A stretch of DNA of 64,000 bases from Streptomyces poonensis. GTDB lineage: Bacteria > Actinomycetota > Actinomycetes > Streptomycetales > Streptomycetaceae. The notes beneath the pieces were generated by a model. That model did not search any database, was not told the origin of the DNA, and saw only the letters and a program-made list of their open reading frames with translations. The stretch covers positions 199,489-263,488 of the forward strand of contig NZ_BMVW01000012.1 of NCBI RefSeq assembly GCF_014650915.1, written 5' to 3'. Position numbers and translations under genes: made by a program. Of the stretch, positions 51,070-59,810 are shown in pieces; within the stretch, counting starts at the first letter, position 1, and every line of letters begins with the position of its first letter.

Positions 51070-52317
51070 GTGGGCTCGGGAGGGCTGGAGCTGCCTCCTG
51101 GTGACGAGAGTCGCGAGGGTCACGAGGCGAACTCCACGGAGGTCCCACCCGGCGCGGTGTCGCTGGCACGGCCGATGGAGAGGGGATCCATCGGTCCGGA
51201 ACTGGACTGGAACGCCGACGCCTGGCGTGAGGTGCGTACGCGCGCCCAGCGGGCCGGACGCGCGTACATCTGGCTTAATCTCGTCGAACAGCGGCTGCGC
51301 GCGGTCGTGGCCGCCGTCCTGCGTCCGGTCTACGAGCCCGTCCACGGCGACGACTGGGTGATCGCCGCCGCCGGGCCCGCCGGACAGGAATGGGTGCAGC
51401 GCGCGGTCGCCGTCCGGGAGGTCAGCCGCCGCAAGGGCTATCTGCTGGACCCCGCCGACGACAATGTGATCAGCTTCCTCACCCTGCCCCAGCTGCGCGA
51501 GCTGATGGTGCAGCACTGGCCGTGCTTCGAGCCGTACCTCGACGAGCGGCGCGACGTGGAACTCGCACTGGACGAGCTGGAGGTGACCCGGAACGTCGTC
51601 TCCCGCAACCGGGCGCTGTCGGAGGCCGTGCTGGCCCAGGCCGAGCGGGCCTCGGCCCGGCTGCTGGAGGTCCTCGGCGCGGGCGGTGACGTGCCCTCCG
51701 CCCGCCGGCTGCCGGTCGACGCCGTCGAGGACCTGGTCGGCGACCGGTACGCGGACGTCGTGGGCGTCCATCCCGACCGGGTACGCCTGCTGCGGCAGTT
51801 CCCGGCGGAGGACCTCTTCGGCGGCGCGCGCCGGCTGGACGCGATCGGGACCGGGCTGAATCTGCTGGTGCAGAACTTCTCCGGGCGGAGGCTGGTGCGG
51901 CTCGCCGAGTCGGGGTGCCGGGTGCGGCTGCTGTTCCTGAACCCGGCGTCCAGCGCGGTGAAGCGGCGCGAGCGCGAACTCGGCATCAAACGCGGCGAGC
52001 TGAGCCGGGCGGTGGAGATGAACATCCTGCACATGCGCCGGGTGCGCTCCAAGCTGCGCGACCCCGGGGCCTTCGAGATCCAGGTGTTCGACGAGACGCC
52101 GCGCTTCACGGCGTACCTCGTGGACGGCGACGGTTCCGACGGCATCGCGGTCGTGCAGTCGTATCTGCGCCGCTCGCGCGGCATGGAGTCACCGGTGCTC
52201 GTGCTCCGGGGCGGCGGTCGGCTGCTCAAGGCGGACGAGAGGGATGAAGGCAGCCTTTTCGAGACATACCGTGAGGAGTTCGAACTGGCGTGGGTGGACT
52301 CCAGGCCCGTGTCGTGA
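51070..52317 (+). CDS. SAV2148-family HEPN domain protein
   Basis: A 415-residue soluble protein matching the actinobacterial SAV2148 HEPN family: 'AYIWLNLVEQRLRAVVAAVL' in the N-terminal HEPN/Swt1-like helical region, a coiled middle, and a C-terminal half with 'IGTGLNLLVQNFSGRRLVRL' and 'VRLLFLNP', which resembles a phospholipase-D-like or DUF5919 sensor fold. GTG at 51070 is chosen (GGAAGG upstream). HEPN proteins are often RNases in defence or toxin systems, but this one is part of the core genome. Function unknown. Confidence 0.78.
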   Translation: MGSGGLELPPGDESREGHEANSTEVPPGAVSLARPMERGSIGPELDWNADAWREVRTRAQRAGRAYIWLNLVEQRLRAVVAAVLRPVYEPVHGDDWVIAAAGPAGQEWVQRAVAVREVSRRKGYLLDPADDNVISFLTLPQLRELMVQHWPCFEPYLDERRDVELALDELEVTRNVVSRNRALSEAVLAQAERASARLLEVLGAGGDVPSARRLPVDAVEDLVGDRYADVVGVHPDRVRLLRQFPAEDLFGGARRLDAIGTGLNLLVQNFSGRRLVRLAESGCRVRLLFLNPASSAVKRRERELGIKRGELSRAVEMNILHMRRVRSKLRDPGAFEIQVFDETPRFTAYLVDGDGSDGIAVVQSYLRRSRGMESPVLVLRGGGRLLKADERDEGSLFETYREEFELAWVDSRPVS

Positions 52318-52376
52318 AGCCCGTGAATCTGCGAAGTCCGTGGAGCCCGTGGAGCCTGTGAAGCCCGTGAAGTGGA
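52314..52376. repeat. 9-bp direct repeats, GTG(A/G)AGCCC type
   Basis: About seven imperfect tandem copies, GTGAAGCCC, GTGAATCTG, (C)GAAGTCC, GTGGAGCCC, GTGGAGCCT, GTGAAGCCC and GTGAAGTGG, begin at the stop codon of the HEPN gene and extend toward the exonuclease gene. Confidence 0.75.
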
Positions 52377-52454
52377 AGGTGGCGGTCCGGTTGTCAGTGG
52401 CGCATGCGAGGGTGGAGGCCACTGGGGGAAAGCACCACTGAGGAGGGGGCCACC

Positions 52455-53177
52455 ATGAGCTGGCACCGGGAGCCACTGATCGGCTTCGACCTGGAGACGA
52501 CCGGCACGGACCCGCGCGAGGCGCGCATCGTCACGGCGGCCGTCATCGAGCTCAGGGACGGCGAGCCGGGCGCACGCCGGGAATGGCTGGCCGACCCGGG
52601 CGTGGAGATCCCCGCCGAGGCGGTGGCCGTGCACGGCATCAGCAACGAGCGCGCGACGACCGAGGGCAGCCCGGCCGACCAGGTCGCCGACGCGGTCGCG
52701 GACGTCCTCGCCGGGTACTGGCGGGCGGGCGTCCCGGTCGTCGCGTACAACGCCGCCTTCGATCTGACCCTGCTCTCGGCCGAGCTGCGCCGGTACGGGC
52801 TGCCGTCGCTGCGTGAGCGGCTCGGCGGCCTCGATCCCGCGCCGGTCGTCGACCCCTACACGATCGACCGCCGGGTGGACCGCTACCGCCGCGGCAAGCG
52901 GAATCTGGAGGCGGTCTGCGGGGAGTACGGGGTCGTGCTCGACGCCGCCCACGACGCGGCGGCGGACGCGCTGGCCGCGGCCCGGCTCGCCCGCGCGATA
53001 GCCCTCCGCCACCCCAAGGTCGCGGCCCTCGGCCCGGCGGAGCTGCACCGCCGTCAGATCGAGTGGTACGCGGCATGGGCGGCGGACTTCCAGAGTTTCC
53101 TGCGCCGCAAGGGCGACGCGGAAGCGGTGGTGGAGGCGTCCTGGCCGCTGCGGGAGCCGGCGGACGAGCCGGTCTGA
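52455..53177 (+). CDS. DnaQ-like 3'-5' exonuclease
   Basis: A 240-residue DEDDh exonuclease related to DNA polymerase III epsilon. Exo I is 'GFDLETTGTD', Exo II 'AYNAAFDLTLL' and Exo III 'HDAAADALAA' (HxAxxD), so all metal-binding acids are present. ATG at 52455 follows GGAGGGGG by 6 bases. It may proofread or process DNA or RNA; it lacks polymerase-binding extensions. Confidence 0.9.
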   Translation: MSWHREPLIGFDLETTGTDPREARIVTAAVIELRDGEPGARREWLADPGVEIPAEAVAVHGISNERATTEGSPADQVADAVADVLAGYWRAGVPVVAYNAAFDLTLLSAELRRYGLPSLRERLGGLDPAPVVDPYTIDRRVDRYRRGKRNLEAVCGEYGVVLDAAHDAAADALAAARLARAIALRHPKVAALGPAELHRRQIEWYAAWAADFQSFLRRKGDAEAVVEASWPLREPADEPV

Positions 53178-53355
53178 ACCGGGGTCGTACCGAGGCCGTC
53201 ACGCCGGCCGGGGGCTTGCGGTCGGCTCCACCCGGGGCCGCGCGCCACGGGCGTGGTCCGCACCCGGCATGCGCGGCGACCGGTCCGGTCCGGGTGGCGC
53301 CGAAGCAGAGGCGAGGAGGTGCGGAGGAGCGAGGGGAGCGGAGGAAGCGGACAGA

Positions 53356-54414
53356 TCAGACGCCGGTAGGTGTCGTGGCCGGGTGTCGGGTGTCCTTTTC
53401 GGTGTCTCCGGCATCTCTGGCGTCCTCGGTCTCCTCGGCGTCTTCGGCGGGCTGTTCGGCGGGCTCTGCGGTGGGGGCGGCTCGGGTGCGGTGCGGGGCG
53501 GTTGCGCGGTGGGCGCGTTCCACGGACTGGCCCCAGTAGGTGCCGGCGATCATCACGGCCGCCCCGAGACCGGTCAGTGCCGTGAAGCGCTCGCCGCCCA
53601 GGGCGACGCCCACGGCGGCGGCCCAGACCGGCTCGGTGCCCAGCAGCAGGCTTGCCCGGCTGGGCGAGGTGCGCTGTATCGCCCAGGTCTGGACGAGGAA
53701 GGCGAACACGCTGCAGAACAGGGCGAGATAGAGCAGCTGCGTCCAGGTCCCGGCGTCGGCGCGGGCCAGGGCCGGCAGCTCGCGCGCGGCCGGTACCAGG
53801 AACAGGGCCGTGCCGACGAGGGCCTGCACCGCCGTCAGGTGCAGCGGCCGTACGGCCCGGCCCGCGGTGAGCCGGCCGACCAGCGCCACATGGCCCGCCC
53901 GGACGACCGCGGCGGCGAGCATCAGCAGATCGCCGGGGCGGGGCGCGTGGAAGCCGTCGCCGGCCATGAGGAGGCCGACGGCCAGGACGCACACGCCGGC
54001 GGCGGCGTAGAAGACGGGAGGCAGCCCGCCGGGATGACCGGTGCGGTCGAGGAGGGGGGTGAGGACGACGGTCAGGCTGATGATGAGCCCCGCGTTGGCG
54101 GCACTGGTGTGGGCGACACCGTAGGTCTCCAGGACCAGGACGGCGGCCTGTGTGACGCCCAGGGGCACTCCGGCCCGGAGTTCGTCACGGGTCCACCGGC
54201 GCGGCCCGCGCCGCGGCCCCCGGCGGGCGGAGAGGAGGCCGAGACAGGCGAGCGCGGAGAGGGCGTAGCGGACGAGCAGGACCAGCAGGACGGGGAGGGC
54301 CGCGGTGGCGGTCTGGGCGGACAGATAGCTGGAACCCCAGACGAGCGCGACCAGGAGGAGTACCGCGTCGGTACGGCGGGCGTCGGACACCCGCCCACGG
54401 TGCACCGGCGGCAT
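53356..54414 (-). CDS. EamA/DMT-family transporter
   Basis: A 352-residue inner-membrane exporter of the drug/metabolite superfamily, with ten predicted helices in two EamA repeats ('LVWGSSYLSAQTATAALPVL' and the related second half with 'LLLGTEPVWAAAVGVALGGE'). The C-terminal 45 residues are Glu/Asp/Ala/Thr-rich, cytoplasmic and disordered. The gene is divergent from a LysR regulator that probably controls it. Confidence 0.88.
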   Translation of the reverse strand: MPPVHRGRVSDARRTDAVLLLVALVWGSSYLSAQTATAALPVLLVLLVRYALSALACLGLLSARRGPRRGPRRWTRDELRAGVPLGVTQAAVLVLETYGVAHTSAANAGLIISLTVVLTPLLDRTGHPGGLPPVFYAAAGVCVLAVGLLMAGDGFHAPRPGDLLMLAAAVVRAGHVALVGRLTAGRAVRPLHLTAVQALVGTALFLVPAARELPALARADAGTWTQLLYLALFCSVFAFLVQTWAIQRTSPSRASLLLGTEPVWAAAVGVALGGERFTALTGLGAAVMIAGTYWGQSVERAHRATAPHRTRAAPTAEPAEQPAEDAEETEDARDAGDTEKDTRHPATTPTGV

Positions 54415-54519
54415 CGCTGAAGCCCAGGGCCACCTTCTTCAATGATCTTTCAGTTCCCCTTCAACGTTCCCTGGATCATGCCCTTCAACGTCCTTCGGAC
54501 CGGGCCCTACAGTGAGGAC
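54415..54519. promoter_or_regulatory. LysR/EamA divergent promoter region
   Basis: ATGATC (54442-54447) and GATCAT (54474-54479) form a dyad, and the 11-mer CCCTTCAACGT occurs twice (beginning 54458 and 54481). This suits a LysR-type operator serving both genes. Confidence 0.45.
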
Positions 54520-55512
54520 GTGGACGAACGCCAGCTGCGGATACTGCGGGAACTCGGCGAACTGGGCAGCGTCACCGCGGTCGCCGAGGCACTGCTGGTG
54601 TCGCCCTCGGCGATCTCGCAGCAGCTGCGGCTGCTCCAGCGCTCGATCCCGGTGCCGCTCACCGAGCGCCACGGGCGGCGGCTGGTGCTCACGGACGCCG
54701 GGCAGGCCCTGGCGGGCGCGGCCGTCGAGGTGGAGACGGCACTGGCGCGTGCCCGGCACACCGTCGAGGAGTTCGTGGACCGGCCGGACGGCGAGGTGTC
54801 GGTGGCGGCGTTCCACAGCGCGGGAGCGGCCTTCTTCCCGCTGCTGCTCCGCGCGTTCGCCGGGCCCGGGCACCCGGTGCTCGCGCTCGCCGACGAGGAC
54901 GTGGCACAGGACGACTTCCCCCGGCTGACACGGGAGTACGACCTCGTGCTCGCCCACCGCCTCGACCACGCCCCGCCGTGGCCGCGCGCGGTGACCGTGA
55001 CCACGCTGCTGCGCGAGCCGCTCGACGTGGCCCTGCCGGCCGGTCATCCGCTCGCCGCCGCACCGGCGCTGACCCCGGCGGACGTGGCCGACCAGCCGTG
55101 GATCACCGTGCACGACGGCTTCCCGGTCATGGCGACCATCGAGGCGATCGGGGCGGCGGCCGGGCGGGAACTCCGTCTGGCCCACCGCATCAACGAGTTC
55201 GCGGTGGCCGCCGAGACCGTGGCGGCGGGCGGTGGACTCGCCCTCATGCCGCGCTGGACCGTGCGTCCGCACCCCGCGCTGGTCCTCAGACCGCTCACCG
55301 GCGTCCGGGCGCGGCGCCACATCGACGCGCTCCACCGCCCCGAGCGCACGGCCCGCAAGGCGGTCCGCACGGTCCTGACCGAACTGCGCCGCGCGGCGCG
55401 GACGATCCAGGACCGTGACGGGGACCGGGGCAGAAACCGTGACGGGGACCGGGGCAGGGACCGTGACGGGGACCGGAATCGTGGCGCCGGGGCGCTGTCC
55501 GCCGACGTATGA
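54520..55512 (+). CDS. LysR-family transcriptional regulator
   Basis: A 330-residue regulator. The N-terminal winged helix-turn-helix ('LGSVTAVAEALLVSPSAISQ') is followed by a periplasmic-binding-like effector domain (about 90-290). GTG at 54520 is preferred over the longer ATG frame, which would cover the promoter. The C terminus (about 300-325) is a run of Asp-Arg-Gly residues encoded by a 24-bp tandem repeat. It probably regulates the divergent EamA exporter. Confidence 0.88.
   Translation: MDERQLRILRELGELGSVTAVAEALLVSPSAISQQLRLLQRSIPVPLTERHGRRLVLTDAGQALAGAAVEVETALARARHTVEEFVDRPDGEVSVAAFHSAGAAFFPLLLRAFAGPGHPVLALADEDVAQDDFPRLTREYDLVLAHRLDHAPPWPRAVTVTTLLREPLDVALPAGHPLAAAPALTPADVADQPWITVHDGFPVMATIEAIGAAAGRELRLAHRINEFAVAAETVAAGGGLALMPRWTVRPHPALVLRPLTGVRARRHIDALHRPERTARKAVRTVLTELRRAARTIQDRDGDRGRNRDGDRGRDRDGDRNRGAGALSADV
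55407..55477 (+). repeat. 24-bp tandem repeat in the LysR 3' end
   Basis: Nearly three copies of a 24-base unit containing CCGTGACGGGGACCGGGGCA encode the repeating octapeptide (D/N)RDGDRGR. The frame is kept throughout. Confidence 0.8.
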
Positions 55513-55546
55513 CCTCCCGTTTCCCGGGCTCGGGCAGGCCCCGGGC

Positions 55547-56413
55547 TCAGAAGGGGTGCCACCGCACCGTGGTGTCCCCGTCCCGCAGCGATGCCACCCG
55601 CCGCTCGAACTCGGCCAGCGCCTTGGGGTTGCCCGGGGCGTGCTGGGCGACCCAGGCGCAGCTGGCCGTCTCGCGGGCGCCGCGCAGCACCGCGCAGCCG
55701 TCCCAGTCACGCACGTCCCAGCCGTACGTCGCGGTGAACGCCTCGTACGCCTCGGCCGGGAGCCCGTAGCGGTCGCGGGAGAGCGCCATGACCACGAGGT
55801 CGTGCTCCCGCAGATCGGCGGAGAAGGTCTCCAGGTCGACGAGGACCGGGCCGTCCGGGGTGATGTGGACATTGCGGGGGAGGGCGTCGCCGTGGATCGG
55901 GCCGGGCGGGAGGTGGGGCGTCAGGGCCGCCGCGGCCTCGGCGAAGCCGTCACGGCGCGCCCGCAGGTACTCCGCGTCCACCGGGTCGATCGCGTCGCCC
56001 GCGAGGCGCAGCCAGCGCTCCACCCCGCCCAGCAGTTCGCGGCGCGGCAGCGCGAAGGACGGGGCGGGCAGCGCGTGCACCCGCCGCAGCAGCGCGGCCA
56101 GATCGCGGGGCTCGGCGGGGCGCACGGCGGCGGGCAGCCGGTGCCACACCGTCACCGGGTGGCCGTCCACCGACAGCGGCCTCGGCTCGGCGGCCCGTAC
56201 GGCGGGGACGTCCGCCTCGGAGAGCCAGAGCGCGATCTCGAGTTCACGGCGGGCGCGGTCGAGGAGTTCGGCGTCGCGGCCCACCTTGACGACCAGGTCA
56301 CCGACGGCGAACACCGCGTTCTCGCCCAGAGAGATGAGTTCCGCGGCGCGCCCCGGCCCGGCCTGCCCCAGCCCGGCCCCGGCCAGTACCTCCCGCGCCC
56401 GTGCCTCGTCCAT
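55547..56413 (-). CDS. APH-family phosphotransferase
   Basis: A 288-residue kinase of the aminoglycoside/homoserine phosphotransferase family, with intact motifs 'PIHGDALPRNV' (catalytic Asp) and 'LVDLETFS' (metal Asp). ATG at 56413 is preferred; the frame extends far upstream only as an antisense artefact. The substrate is unknown: an antibiotic, a sugar or a small alcohol. It is divergent from the sugar ABC operon. Compare the degenerate relative at 39571-40482. Confidence 0.85.
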   Translation of the reverse strand: MDEARAREVLAGAGLGQAGPGRAAELISLGENAVFAVGDLVVKVGRDAELLDRARRELEIALWLSEADVPAVRAAEPRPLSVDGHPVTVWHRLPAAVRPAEPRDLAALLRRVHALPAPSFALPRRELLGGVERWLRLAGDAIDPVDAEYLRARRDGFAEAAAALTPHLPPGPIHGDALPRNVHITPDGPVLVDLETFSADLREHDLVVMALSRDRYGLPAEAYEAFTATYGWDVRDWDGCAVLRGARETASCAWVAQHAPGNPKALAEFERRVASLRDGDTTVRWHPF

Positions 56414-56530
56414 CCGTCGCCTCCGTGTCCGTCGCGTCCGTACCCGCCCCGTCGTTCCACTTCGTCGGTCAGTGTCGCATTCGCACAGGTCGGACGGTGT
56501 GCGCGGTCCCTTGACGGCGTGACCGGGGGT

Positions 56531-56616
56531 CAGCACCATGGCGGCAGCCGCCCGGGCGCCGGGTGTGCCGCAGGGGCCCGGACGAGCCGCCCGGAGGAGC
56601 CGAACCCATGGTGCTG
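56531..56616 (+). promoter_or_regulatory. leader with 11-bp inverted repeat before sugar ABC operon
   Basis: CAGCACCATGG (56531-56541) and CCATGGTGCTG (56606-56616) are perfectly complementary and enclose 64 GC-rich bases that can fold further. It ends 20 bases before the first ATG, so it may be a structured 5' leader or a pair of operator half sites. Confidence 0.45.
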
Positions 56617-56636
56617 GGTGTGGAGTTGGCAGTTGC

Positions 56637-57587
56637 ATGACATCAGTGACCGAGGCGGGAAGAGAGCGGACCCGGAAGGCGGGGCGCACGCCCCGCGCGG
56701 GCCGGGAGCGGTCCCTGCTCGACCGGCACGGGGCCTGGTTCCTCGTCCTGCCCGCGCTGCTGCCCATCCTCGTCCTGAGCGTCGGACCGCTGCTGTACGG
56801 GATCGCGCTGGCCTTCACCGACGCGCAGTCCGGGCGGACGGCACCCACGCAGTGGATCGGGACCCTGAACTTCCGGGACCTGCTGCACGACACGCTGTTC
56901 TGGGAGTCGTTCCGGATCGGGCTGGTGTGGGCGGCCGGGGTGACCGTGCCGCAGTTCCTGCTGGCGCTGGGGCTCGCGCTGCTGCTCCACCAGGACCTTC
57001 GGCTGCGCTGGCTCGCACGGGCCCTCGCGATCGTTCCCTGGGCGATGCCCGAGGTGGTGGTCGGGGTCATGTGGCGGCTCGTGTACAACCCCGACGCGGG
57101 CATCCTCAACGAGACCCTCCGCGACCTCGGCCTCGGCGACGGCCGCGACTGGCTGAGCGGACTGGCCACCGCCCTGCCCGCGGTGATCGTGGTCGGCGTC
57201 TGGGCGGGCATGCCGCAGACCACGGTCGCCCTGCTCGCCGGGCTCCAGAACACCCCGCGCGAACTCCACGAGGCCGCCGCGGTGGACGGCGCGGGCGCCT
57301 GGCGCCGCTTCCGCACGGTCACCTGGCCCGCCCTCCGACCGGTGGCGCTCGCGATCACGGCACTCAACTTCATCTGGAACTTCAACTCCTTCGCGCTGGT
57401 GTACGTGCTGACCAACGGCGGGCCCGGCGGCCGCACCCGGCTGCCGATGCTGTTCGCGTACGAGGAGGCCTTCCGTTTCGGGCAGTACGGGTACGCGGCG
57501 GCGATGGGATGCGTGATGGTGGCGGTGATCTCGGTGGTCCTGGCGCTGCACCTGGTGGGCCGGCTGAGGGGAGGCGAGGACGCGTGA
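56637..57587 (+). CDS. sugar ABC transporter permease (MalF-like)
   Basis: A 316-residue membrane subunit with six helices and the EAA loop 'ELHEAAAVDGAGAWRRF' near residue 210. With the next two genes it forms a carbohydrate uptake importer of the CUT1 type lacking its own ATPase, as usual in Streptomyces, where MsiK often energises several importers. Its stop overlaps the next GTG by 4 bases. Confidence 0.92.
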   Translation: MTSVTEAGRERTRKAGRTPRAGRERSLLDRHGAWFLVLPALLPILVLSVGPLLYGIALAFTDAQSGRTAPTQWIGTLNFRDLLHDTLFWESFRIGLVWAAGVTVPQFLLALGLALLLHQDLRLRWLARALAIVPWAMPEVVVGVMWRLVYNPDAGILNETLRDLGLGDGRDWLSGLATALPAVIVVGVWAGMPQTTVALLAGLQNTPRELHEAAAVDGAGAWRRFRTVTWPALRPVALAITALNFIWNFNSFALVYVLTNGGPGGRTRLPMLFAYEEAFRFGQYGYAAAMGCVMVAVISVVLALHLVGRLRGGEDA

Positions 57588-58417
57588 GAACCGGTGCCGC
57601 GGCGCGCGCGGGCCAGTACGCCGCTCTGGTCGCCTATCTCGTCTTCCTGGCGTTCCCGTTCCTCTGGCTGGTCTCGACCGCCTTCAAACCCCCGCGGGAA
57701 CTGGGCAGCCTCCATCCCACATGGATCCCGCACGACCCCACCCTCGCCAACTTCCGGCAGGCCTTCGACGAGCAGCCACTGCTGCGCGCGGCGCTCAACT
57801 CCCTGGTGGCGGCGCTCGGCGCGGCCGTCGTCGCCGTGCTGATCGCCACCCCGATGGCATACGTCATCGCCCGGCGCCGCACCCTCCTCGCCCGCGCCGC
57901 GACCGGCTGGGTGGTGGTCAGCCAGGCCTTCCCGTTCGTACTGGTGATCATCCCGCTGTTCCTGGTGCTGAAGAACCTGCGGCTGATCGACTCGGTGCCA
58001 GGGCTGGTGATGGTGTACGTCGTGTGGGCGCTGCCGTTCGCGCTGTGGATGCTCGTCGGGTACGTACGGGCCGTGCCCGTCCAGCTGGAGGAGGCCGCGG
58101 CGGTGGACGGGGCGGGGCGGCTGCGCACGCTGGTCTCGGTGACGGCGCCGCTGCTCGCGCCGGGGGTCGTGGCGACGGCGCTCTTCGCGTTCGTCACCGC
58201 CTGGAACGAGTTCTTCTTCGCGCTCGTTCTGCTGAAGACCCCGGAGAAACAGACCCTGCCCGTCGTCCTCACCCACTTCATCGGCGCGGAGGGCGTCGCC
58301 GACCTCGGCCCCCTCGCCGCGGCGGCCTGCCTTGCGACGCTGCCCTCGCTGGTCGTCTTCGCGGTCATCCAGCGACGGATCACGAGCGGGATGCTCGCCG
58401 GGGCGGTGAAGAGCTGA
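57584..58417 (+). CDS. sugar ABC transporter permease (MalG-like)
   Basis: A 277-residue membrane protein with six helices and the EAA loop 'QLEEAAAVDGAGRLRTL' near residue 170. The GTG start overlaps the upstream stop, and its own stop TGA shares a base with the solute-binding protein ATG, so the three are tightly coupled. Confidence 0.92.
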   Translation: MRTGAAARAGQYAALVAYLVFLAFPFLWLVSTAFKPPRELGSLHPTWIPHDPTLANFRQAFDEQPLLRAALNSLVAALGAAVVAVLIATPMAYVIARRRTLLARAATGWVVVSQAFPFVLVIIPLFLVLKNLRLIDSVPGLVMVYVVWALPFALWMLVGYVRAVPVQLEEAAAVDGAGRLRTLVSVTAPLLAPGVVATALFAFVTAWNEFFFALVLLKTPEKQTLPVVLTHFIGAEGVADLGPLAAAACLATLPSLVVFAVIQRRITSGMLAGAVKS

Positions 58418-59736
58418 TGCGTACGAGGCCGTTCGCCGCGCCGACGCGTACGAGGCCGTTCGCAGCCGTCCTGGCGGCTCTCGCCCTGCTGCTCACCGCC
58501 TGCTCCGGCGGCGACGGCGGGCGGGACGACGGCACCGTCACCCTGCGCTTCCAGTCCCTGGCCTGGCAGCAGGAGTCCGTCGAGGCCAACAAGGAGCTGG
58601 TGGCGGAGTGGAACGCCACCCACCCGGGCGTCCGGGTCGAGTACGTCCAGGGCAGCTGGGACAGCGTCCACGACCAGCTGCTCACCTCCTTCGAGGGCGG
58701 CGAGGCTCCCGACATCATCCATGACGCCTCGGACGACCTCGCTGACTTCGCGTACGGCGGCTACCTCGCCGATCTGCGCGAGCTGCTGCCCGACCGCCTC
58801 CGGAAGGACATCCCGCGCCGCAGCTGGGAGACGACCACGTTCGGGGACGGCGTCTACGGCGTGCCGTTCCTCCAGGAGCCACGCGTCCTCCTCGCCAACG
58901 CCGCCTGGCTCGCGGAGTCGGGCGTACGGATCCCGACCCCGGACGACCCGTGGACATGGGAGGAGTTCCGTGCGGTGACGAAGGAACTCAGCGACCCGGA
59001 CGCCGGGAAGTACGGCGTGGCCTGGCCGCTCAAGGAGCCCGTCTCGGCCACGCTCAACCTCTCCCTGTCCGCGGGCGGCCAGGTGTTCCACCGCGACGCG
59101 GACGGCCGGGCCGAGATCCGCTTCACCGCCGCCGACGCGGTCGTGCCGCGCACCGTCCGCGCCCAGGTCGGCACCGACCGCAGCGCGTCGGGCAGCACGC
59201 TCGGCATGGGCGGCTCGGACACGCTGCCGGGCTTCTTCGGCGGCCGGTACGCGATGGTGCCGCTGGGCTTCTCCTACCGTCAGCAGGTCGTCCAGCAGGC
59301 GCCCGAGGGCTTCGACTGGCAGGTGCTGCCCGCACCGGCGGGCGCCGACGGGCTCACCCAGGGCGTCAGCCCCCAGACGCTCTCGATCGCCGAGGACAGC
59401 CCGTACCAGGAGGAGGCGGCCGAGTTCGTCGACTTCCTGCTCCGCCCGGAGAACATGGTCCGGCTGGCGCTCGGCGACTGGATGCTGCCCACCGGCCGGG
59501 CGGCCCTGAAGGATCCGGCGCTGCGTACGGAGAAGTACGGCTGGTCCACCGGCACGGCCCTCGCCGGGCACCTCCGCCCCGCCCCCGCCCAGTCCGTGCG
59601 CGGCTATCCGGAGTGGAAGGACAAGGTCGCCACACCCGCCCTCCAGGAGTACTACAGCGGCGCGATCGGCCTCGGTGAGCTGCGGGAACGGCTGGTGGAG
59701 GACGGGAACCTGGTGCTGGCCCGGTACCAGAGATGA
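58417..59736 (+). CDS. sugar ABC transporter substrate-binding lipoprotein
   Basis: A 439-residue lipoprotein. The N terminus contains a duplicated 'TRPFAA' followed by the hydrophobic core and lipobox 'LLTAC' (Cys near residue 29). The mature part is an extracellular solute-binding family 1 protein ('DIIHDASDDLADFAYGGYLA', 'YGVPFLQEPRVLLAN'). It delivers an oligosaccharide to the two permeases. Confidence 0.92.
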   Translation: MRTRPFAAPTRTRPFAAVLAALALLLTACSGGDGGRDDGTVTLRFQSLAWQQESVEANKELVAEWNATHPGVRVEYVQGSWDSVHDQLLTSFEGGEAPDIIHDASDDLADFAYGGYLADLRELLPDRLRKDIPRRSWETTTFGDGVYGVPFLQEPRVLLANAAWLAESGVRIPTPDDPWTWEEFRAVTKELSDPDAGKYGVAWPLKEPVSATLNLSLSAGGQVFHRDADGRAEIRFTAADAVVPRTVRAQVGTDRSASGSTLGMGGSDTLPGFFGGRYAMVPLGFSYRQQVVQQAPEGFDWQVLPAPAGADGLTQGVSPQTLSIAEDSPYQEEAAEFVDFLLRPENMVRLALGDWMLPTGRAALKDPALRTEKYGWSTGTALAGHLRPAPAQSVRGYPEWKDKVATPALQEYYSGAIGLGELRERLVEDGNLVLARYQR

Positions 59737-59761
59737 GCCGGGCGCGCGGACGAGGCACGCG

Positions 59762-59810
59762 CGATCATCATGTGATCGGGTTGCACGAGACGTATCGTCT
59801 CGCGTACGGT
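59762..59810 (+). promoter_or_regulatory. operator-containing leaderless promoter of the glycosyltransferase
   Basis: TTGCAC (59781-59786) and TACGGT (59805-59810) are spaced by 18 bases, and the ATG at 59818 begins where transcription should start. The spacer holds a perfect dyad, CGAGACG-TAT-CGTCTCG (59786-59802), typical of TetR-family operators. A second dyad, CGATCA-N5-TGATCG (59762-59778), lies just upstream. Confidence 0.65.
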
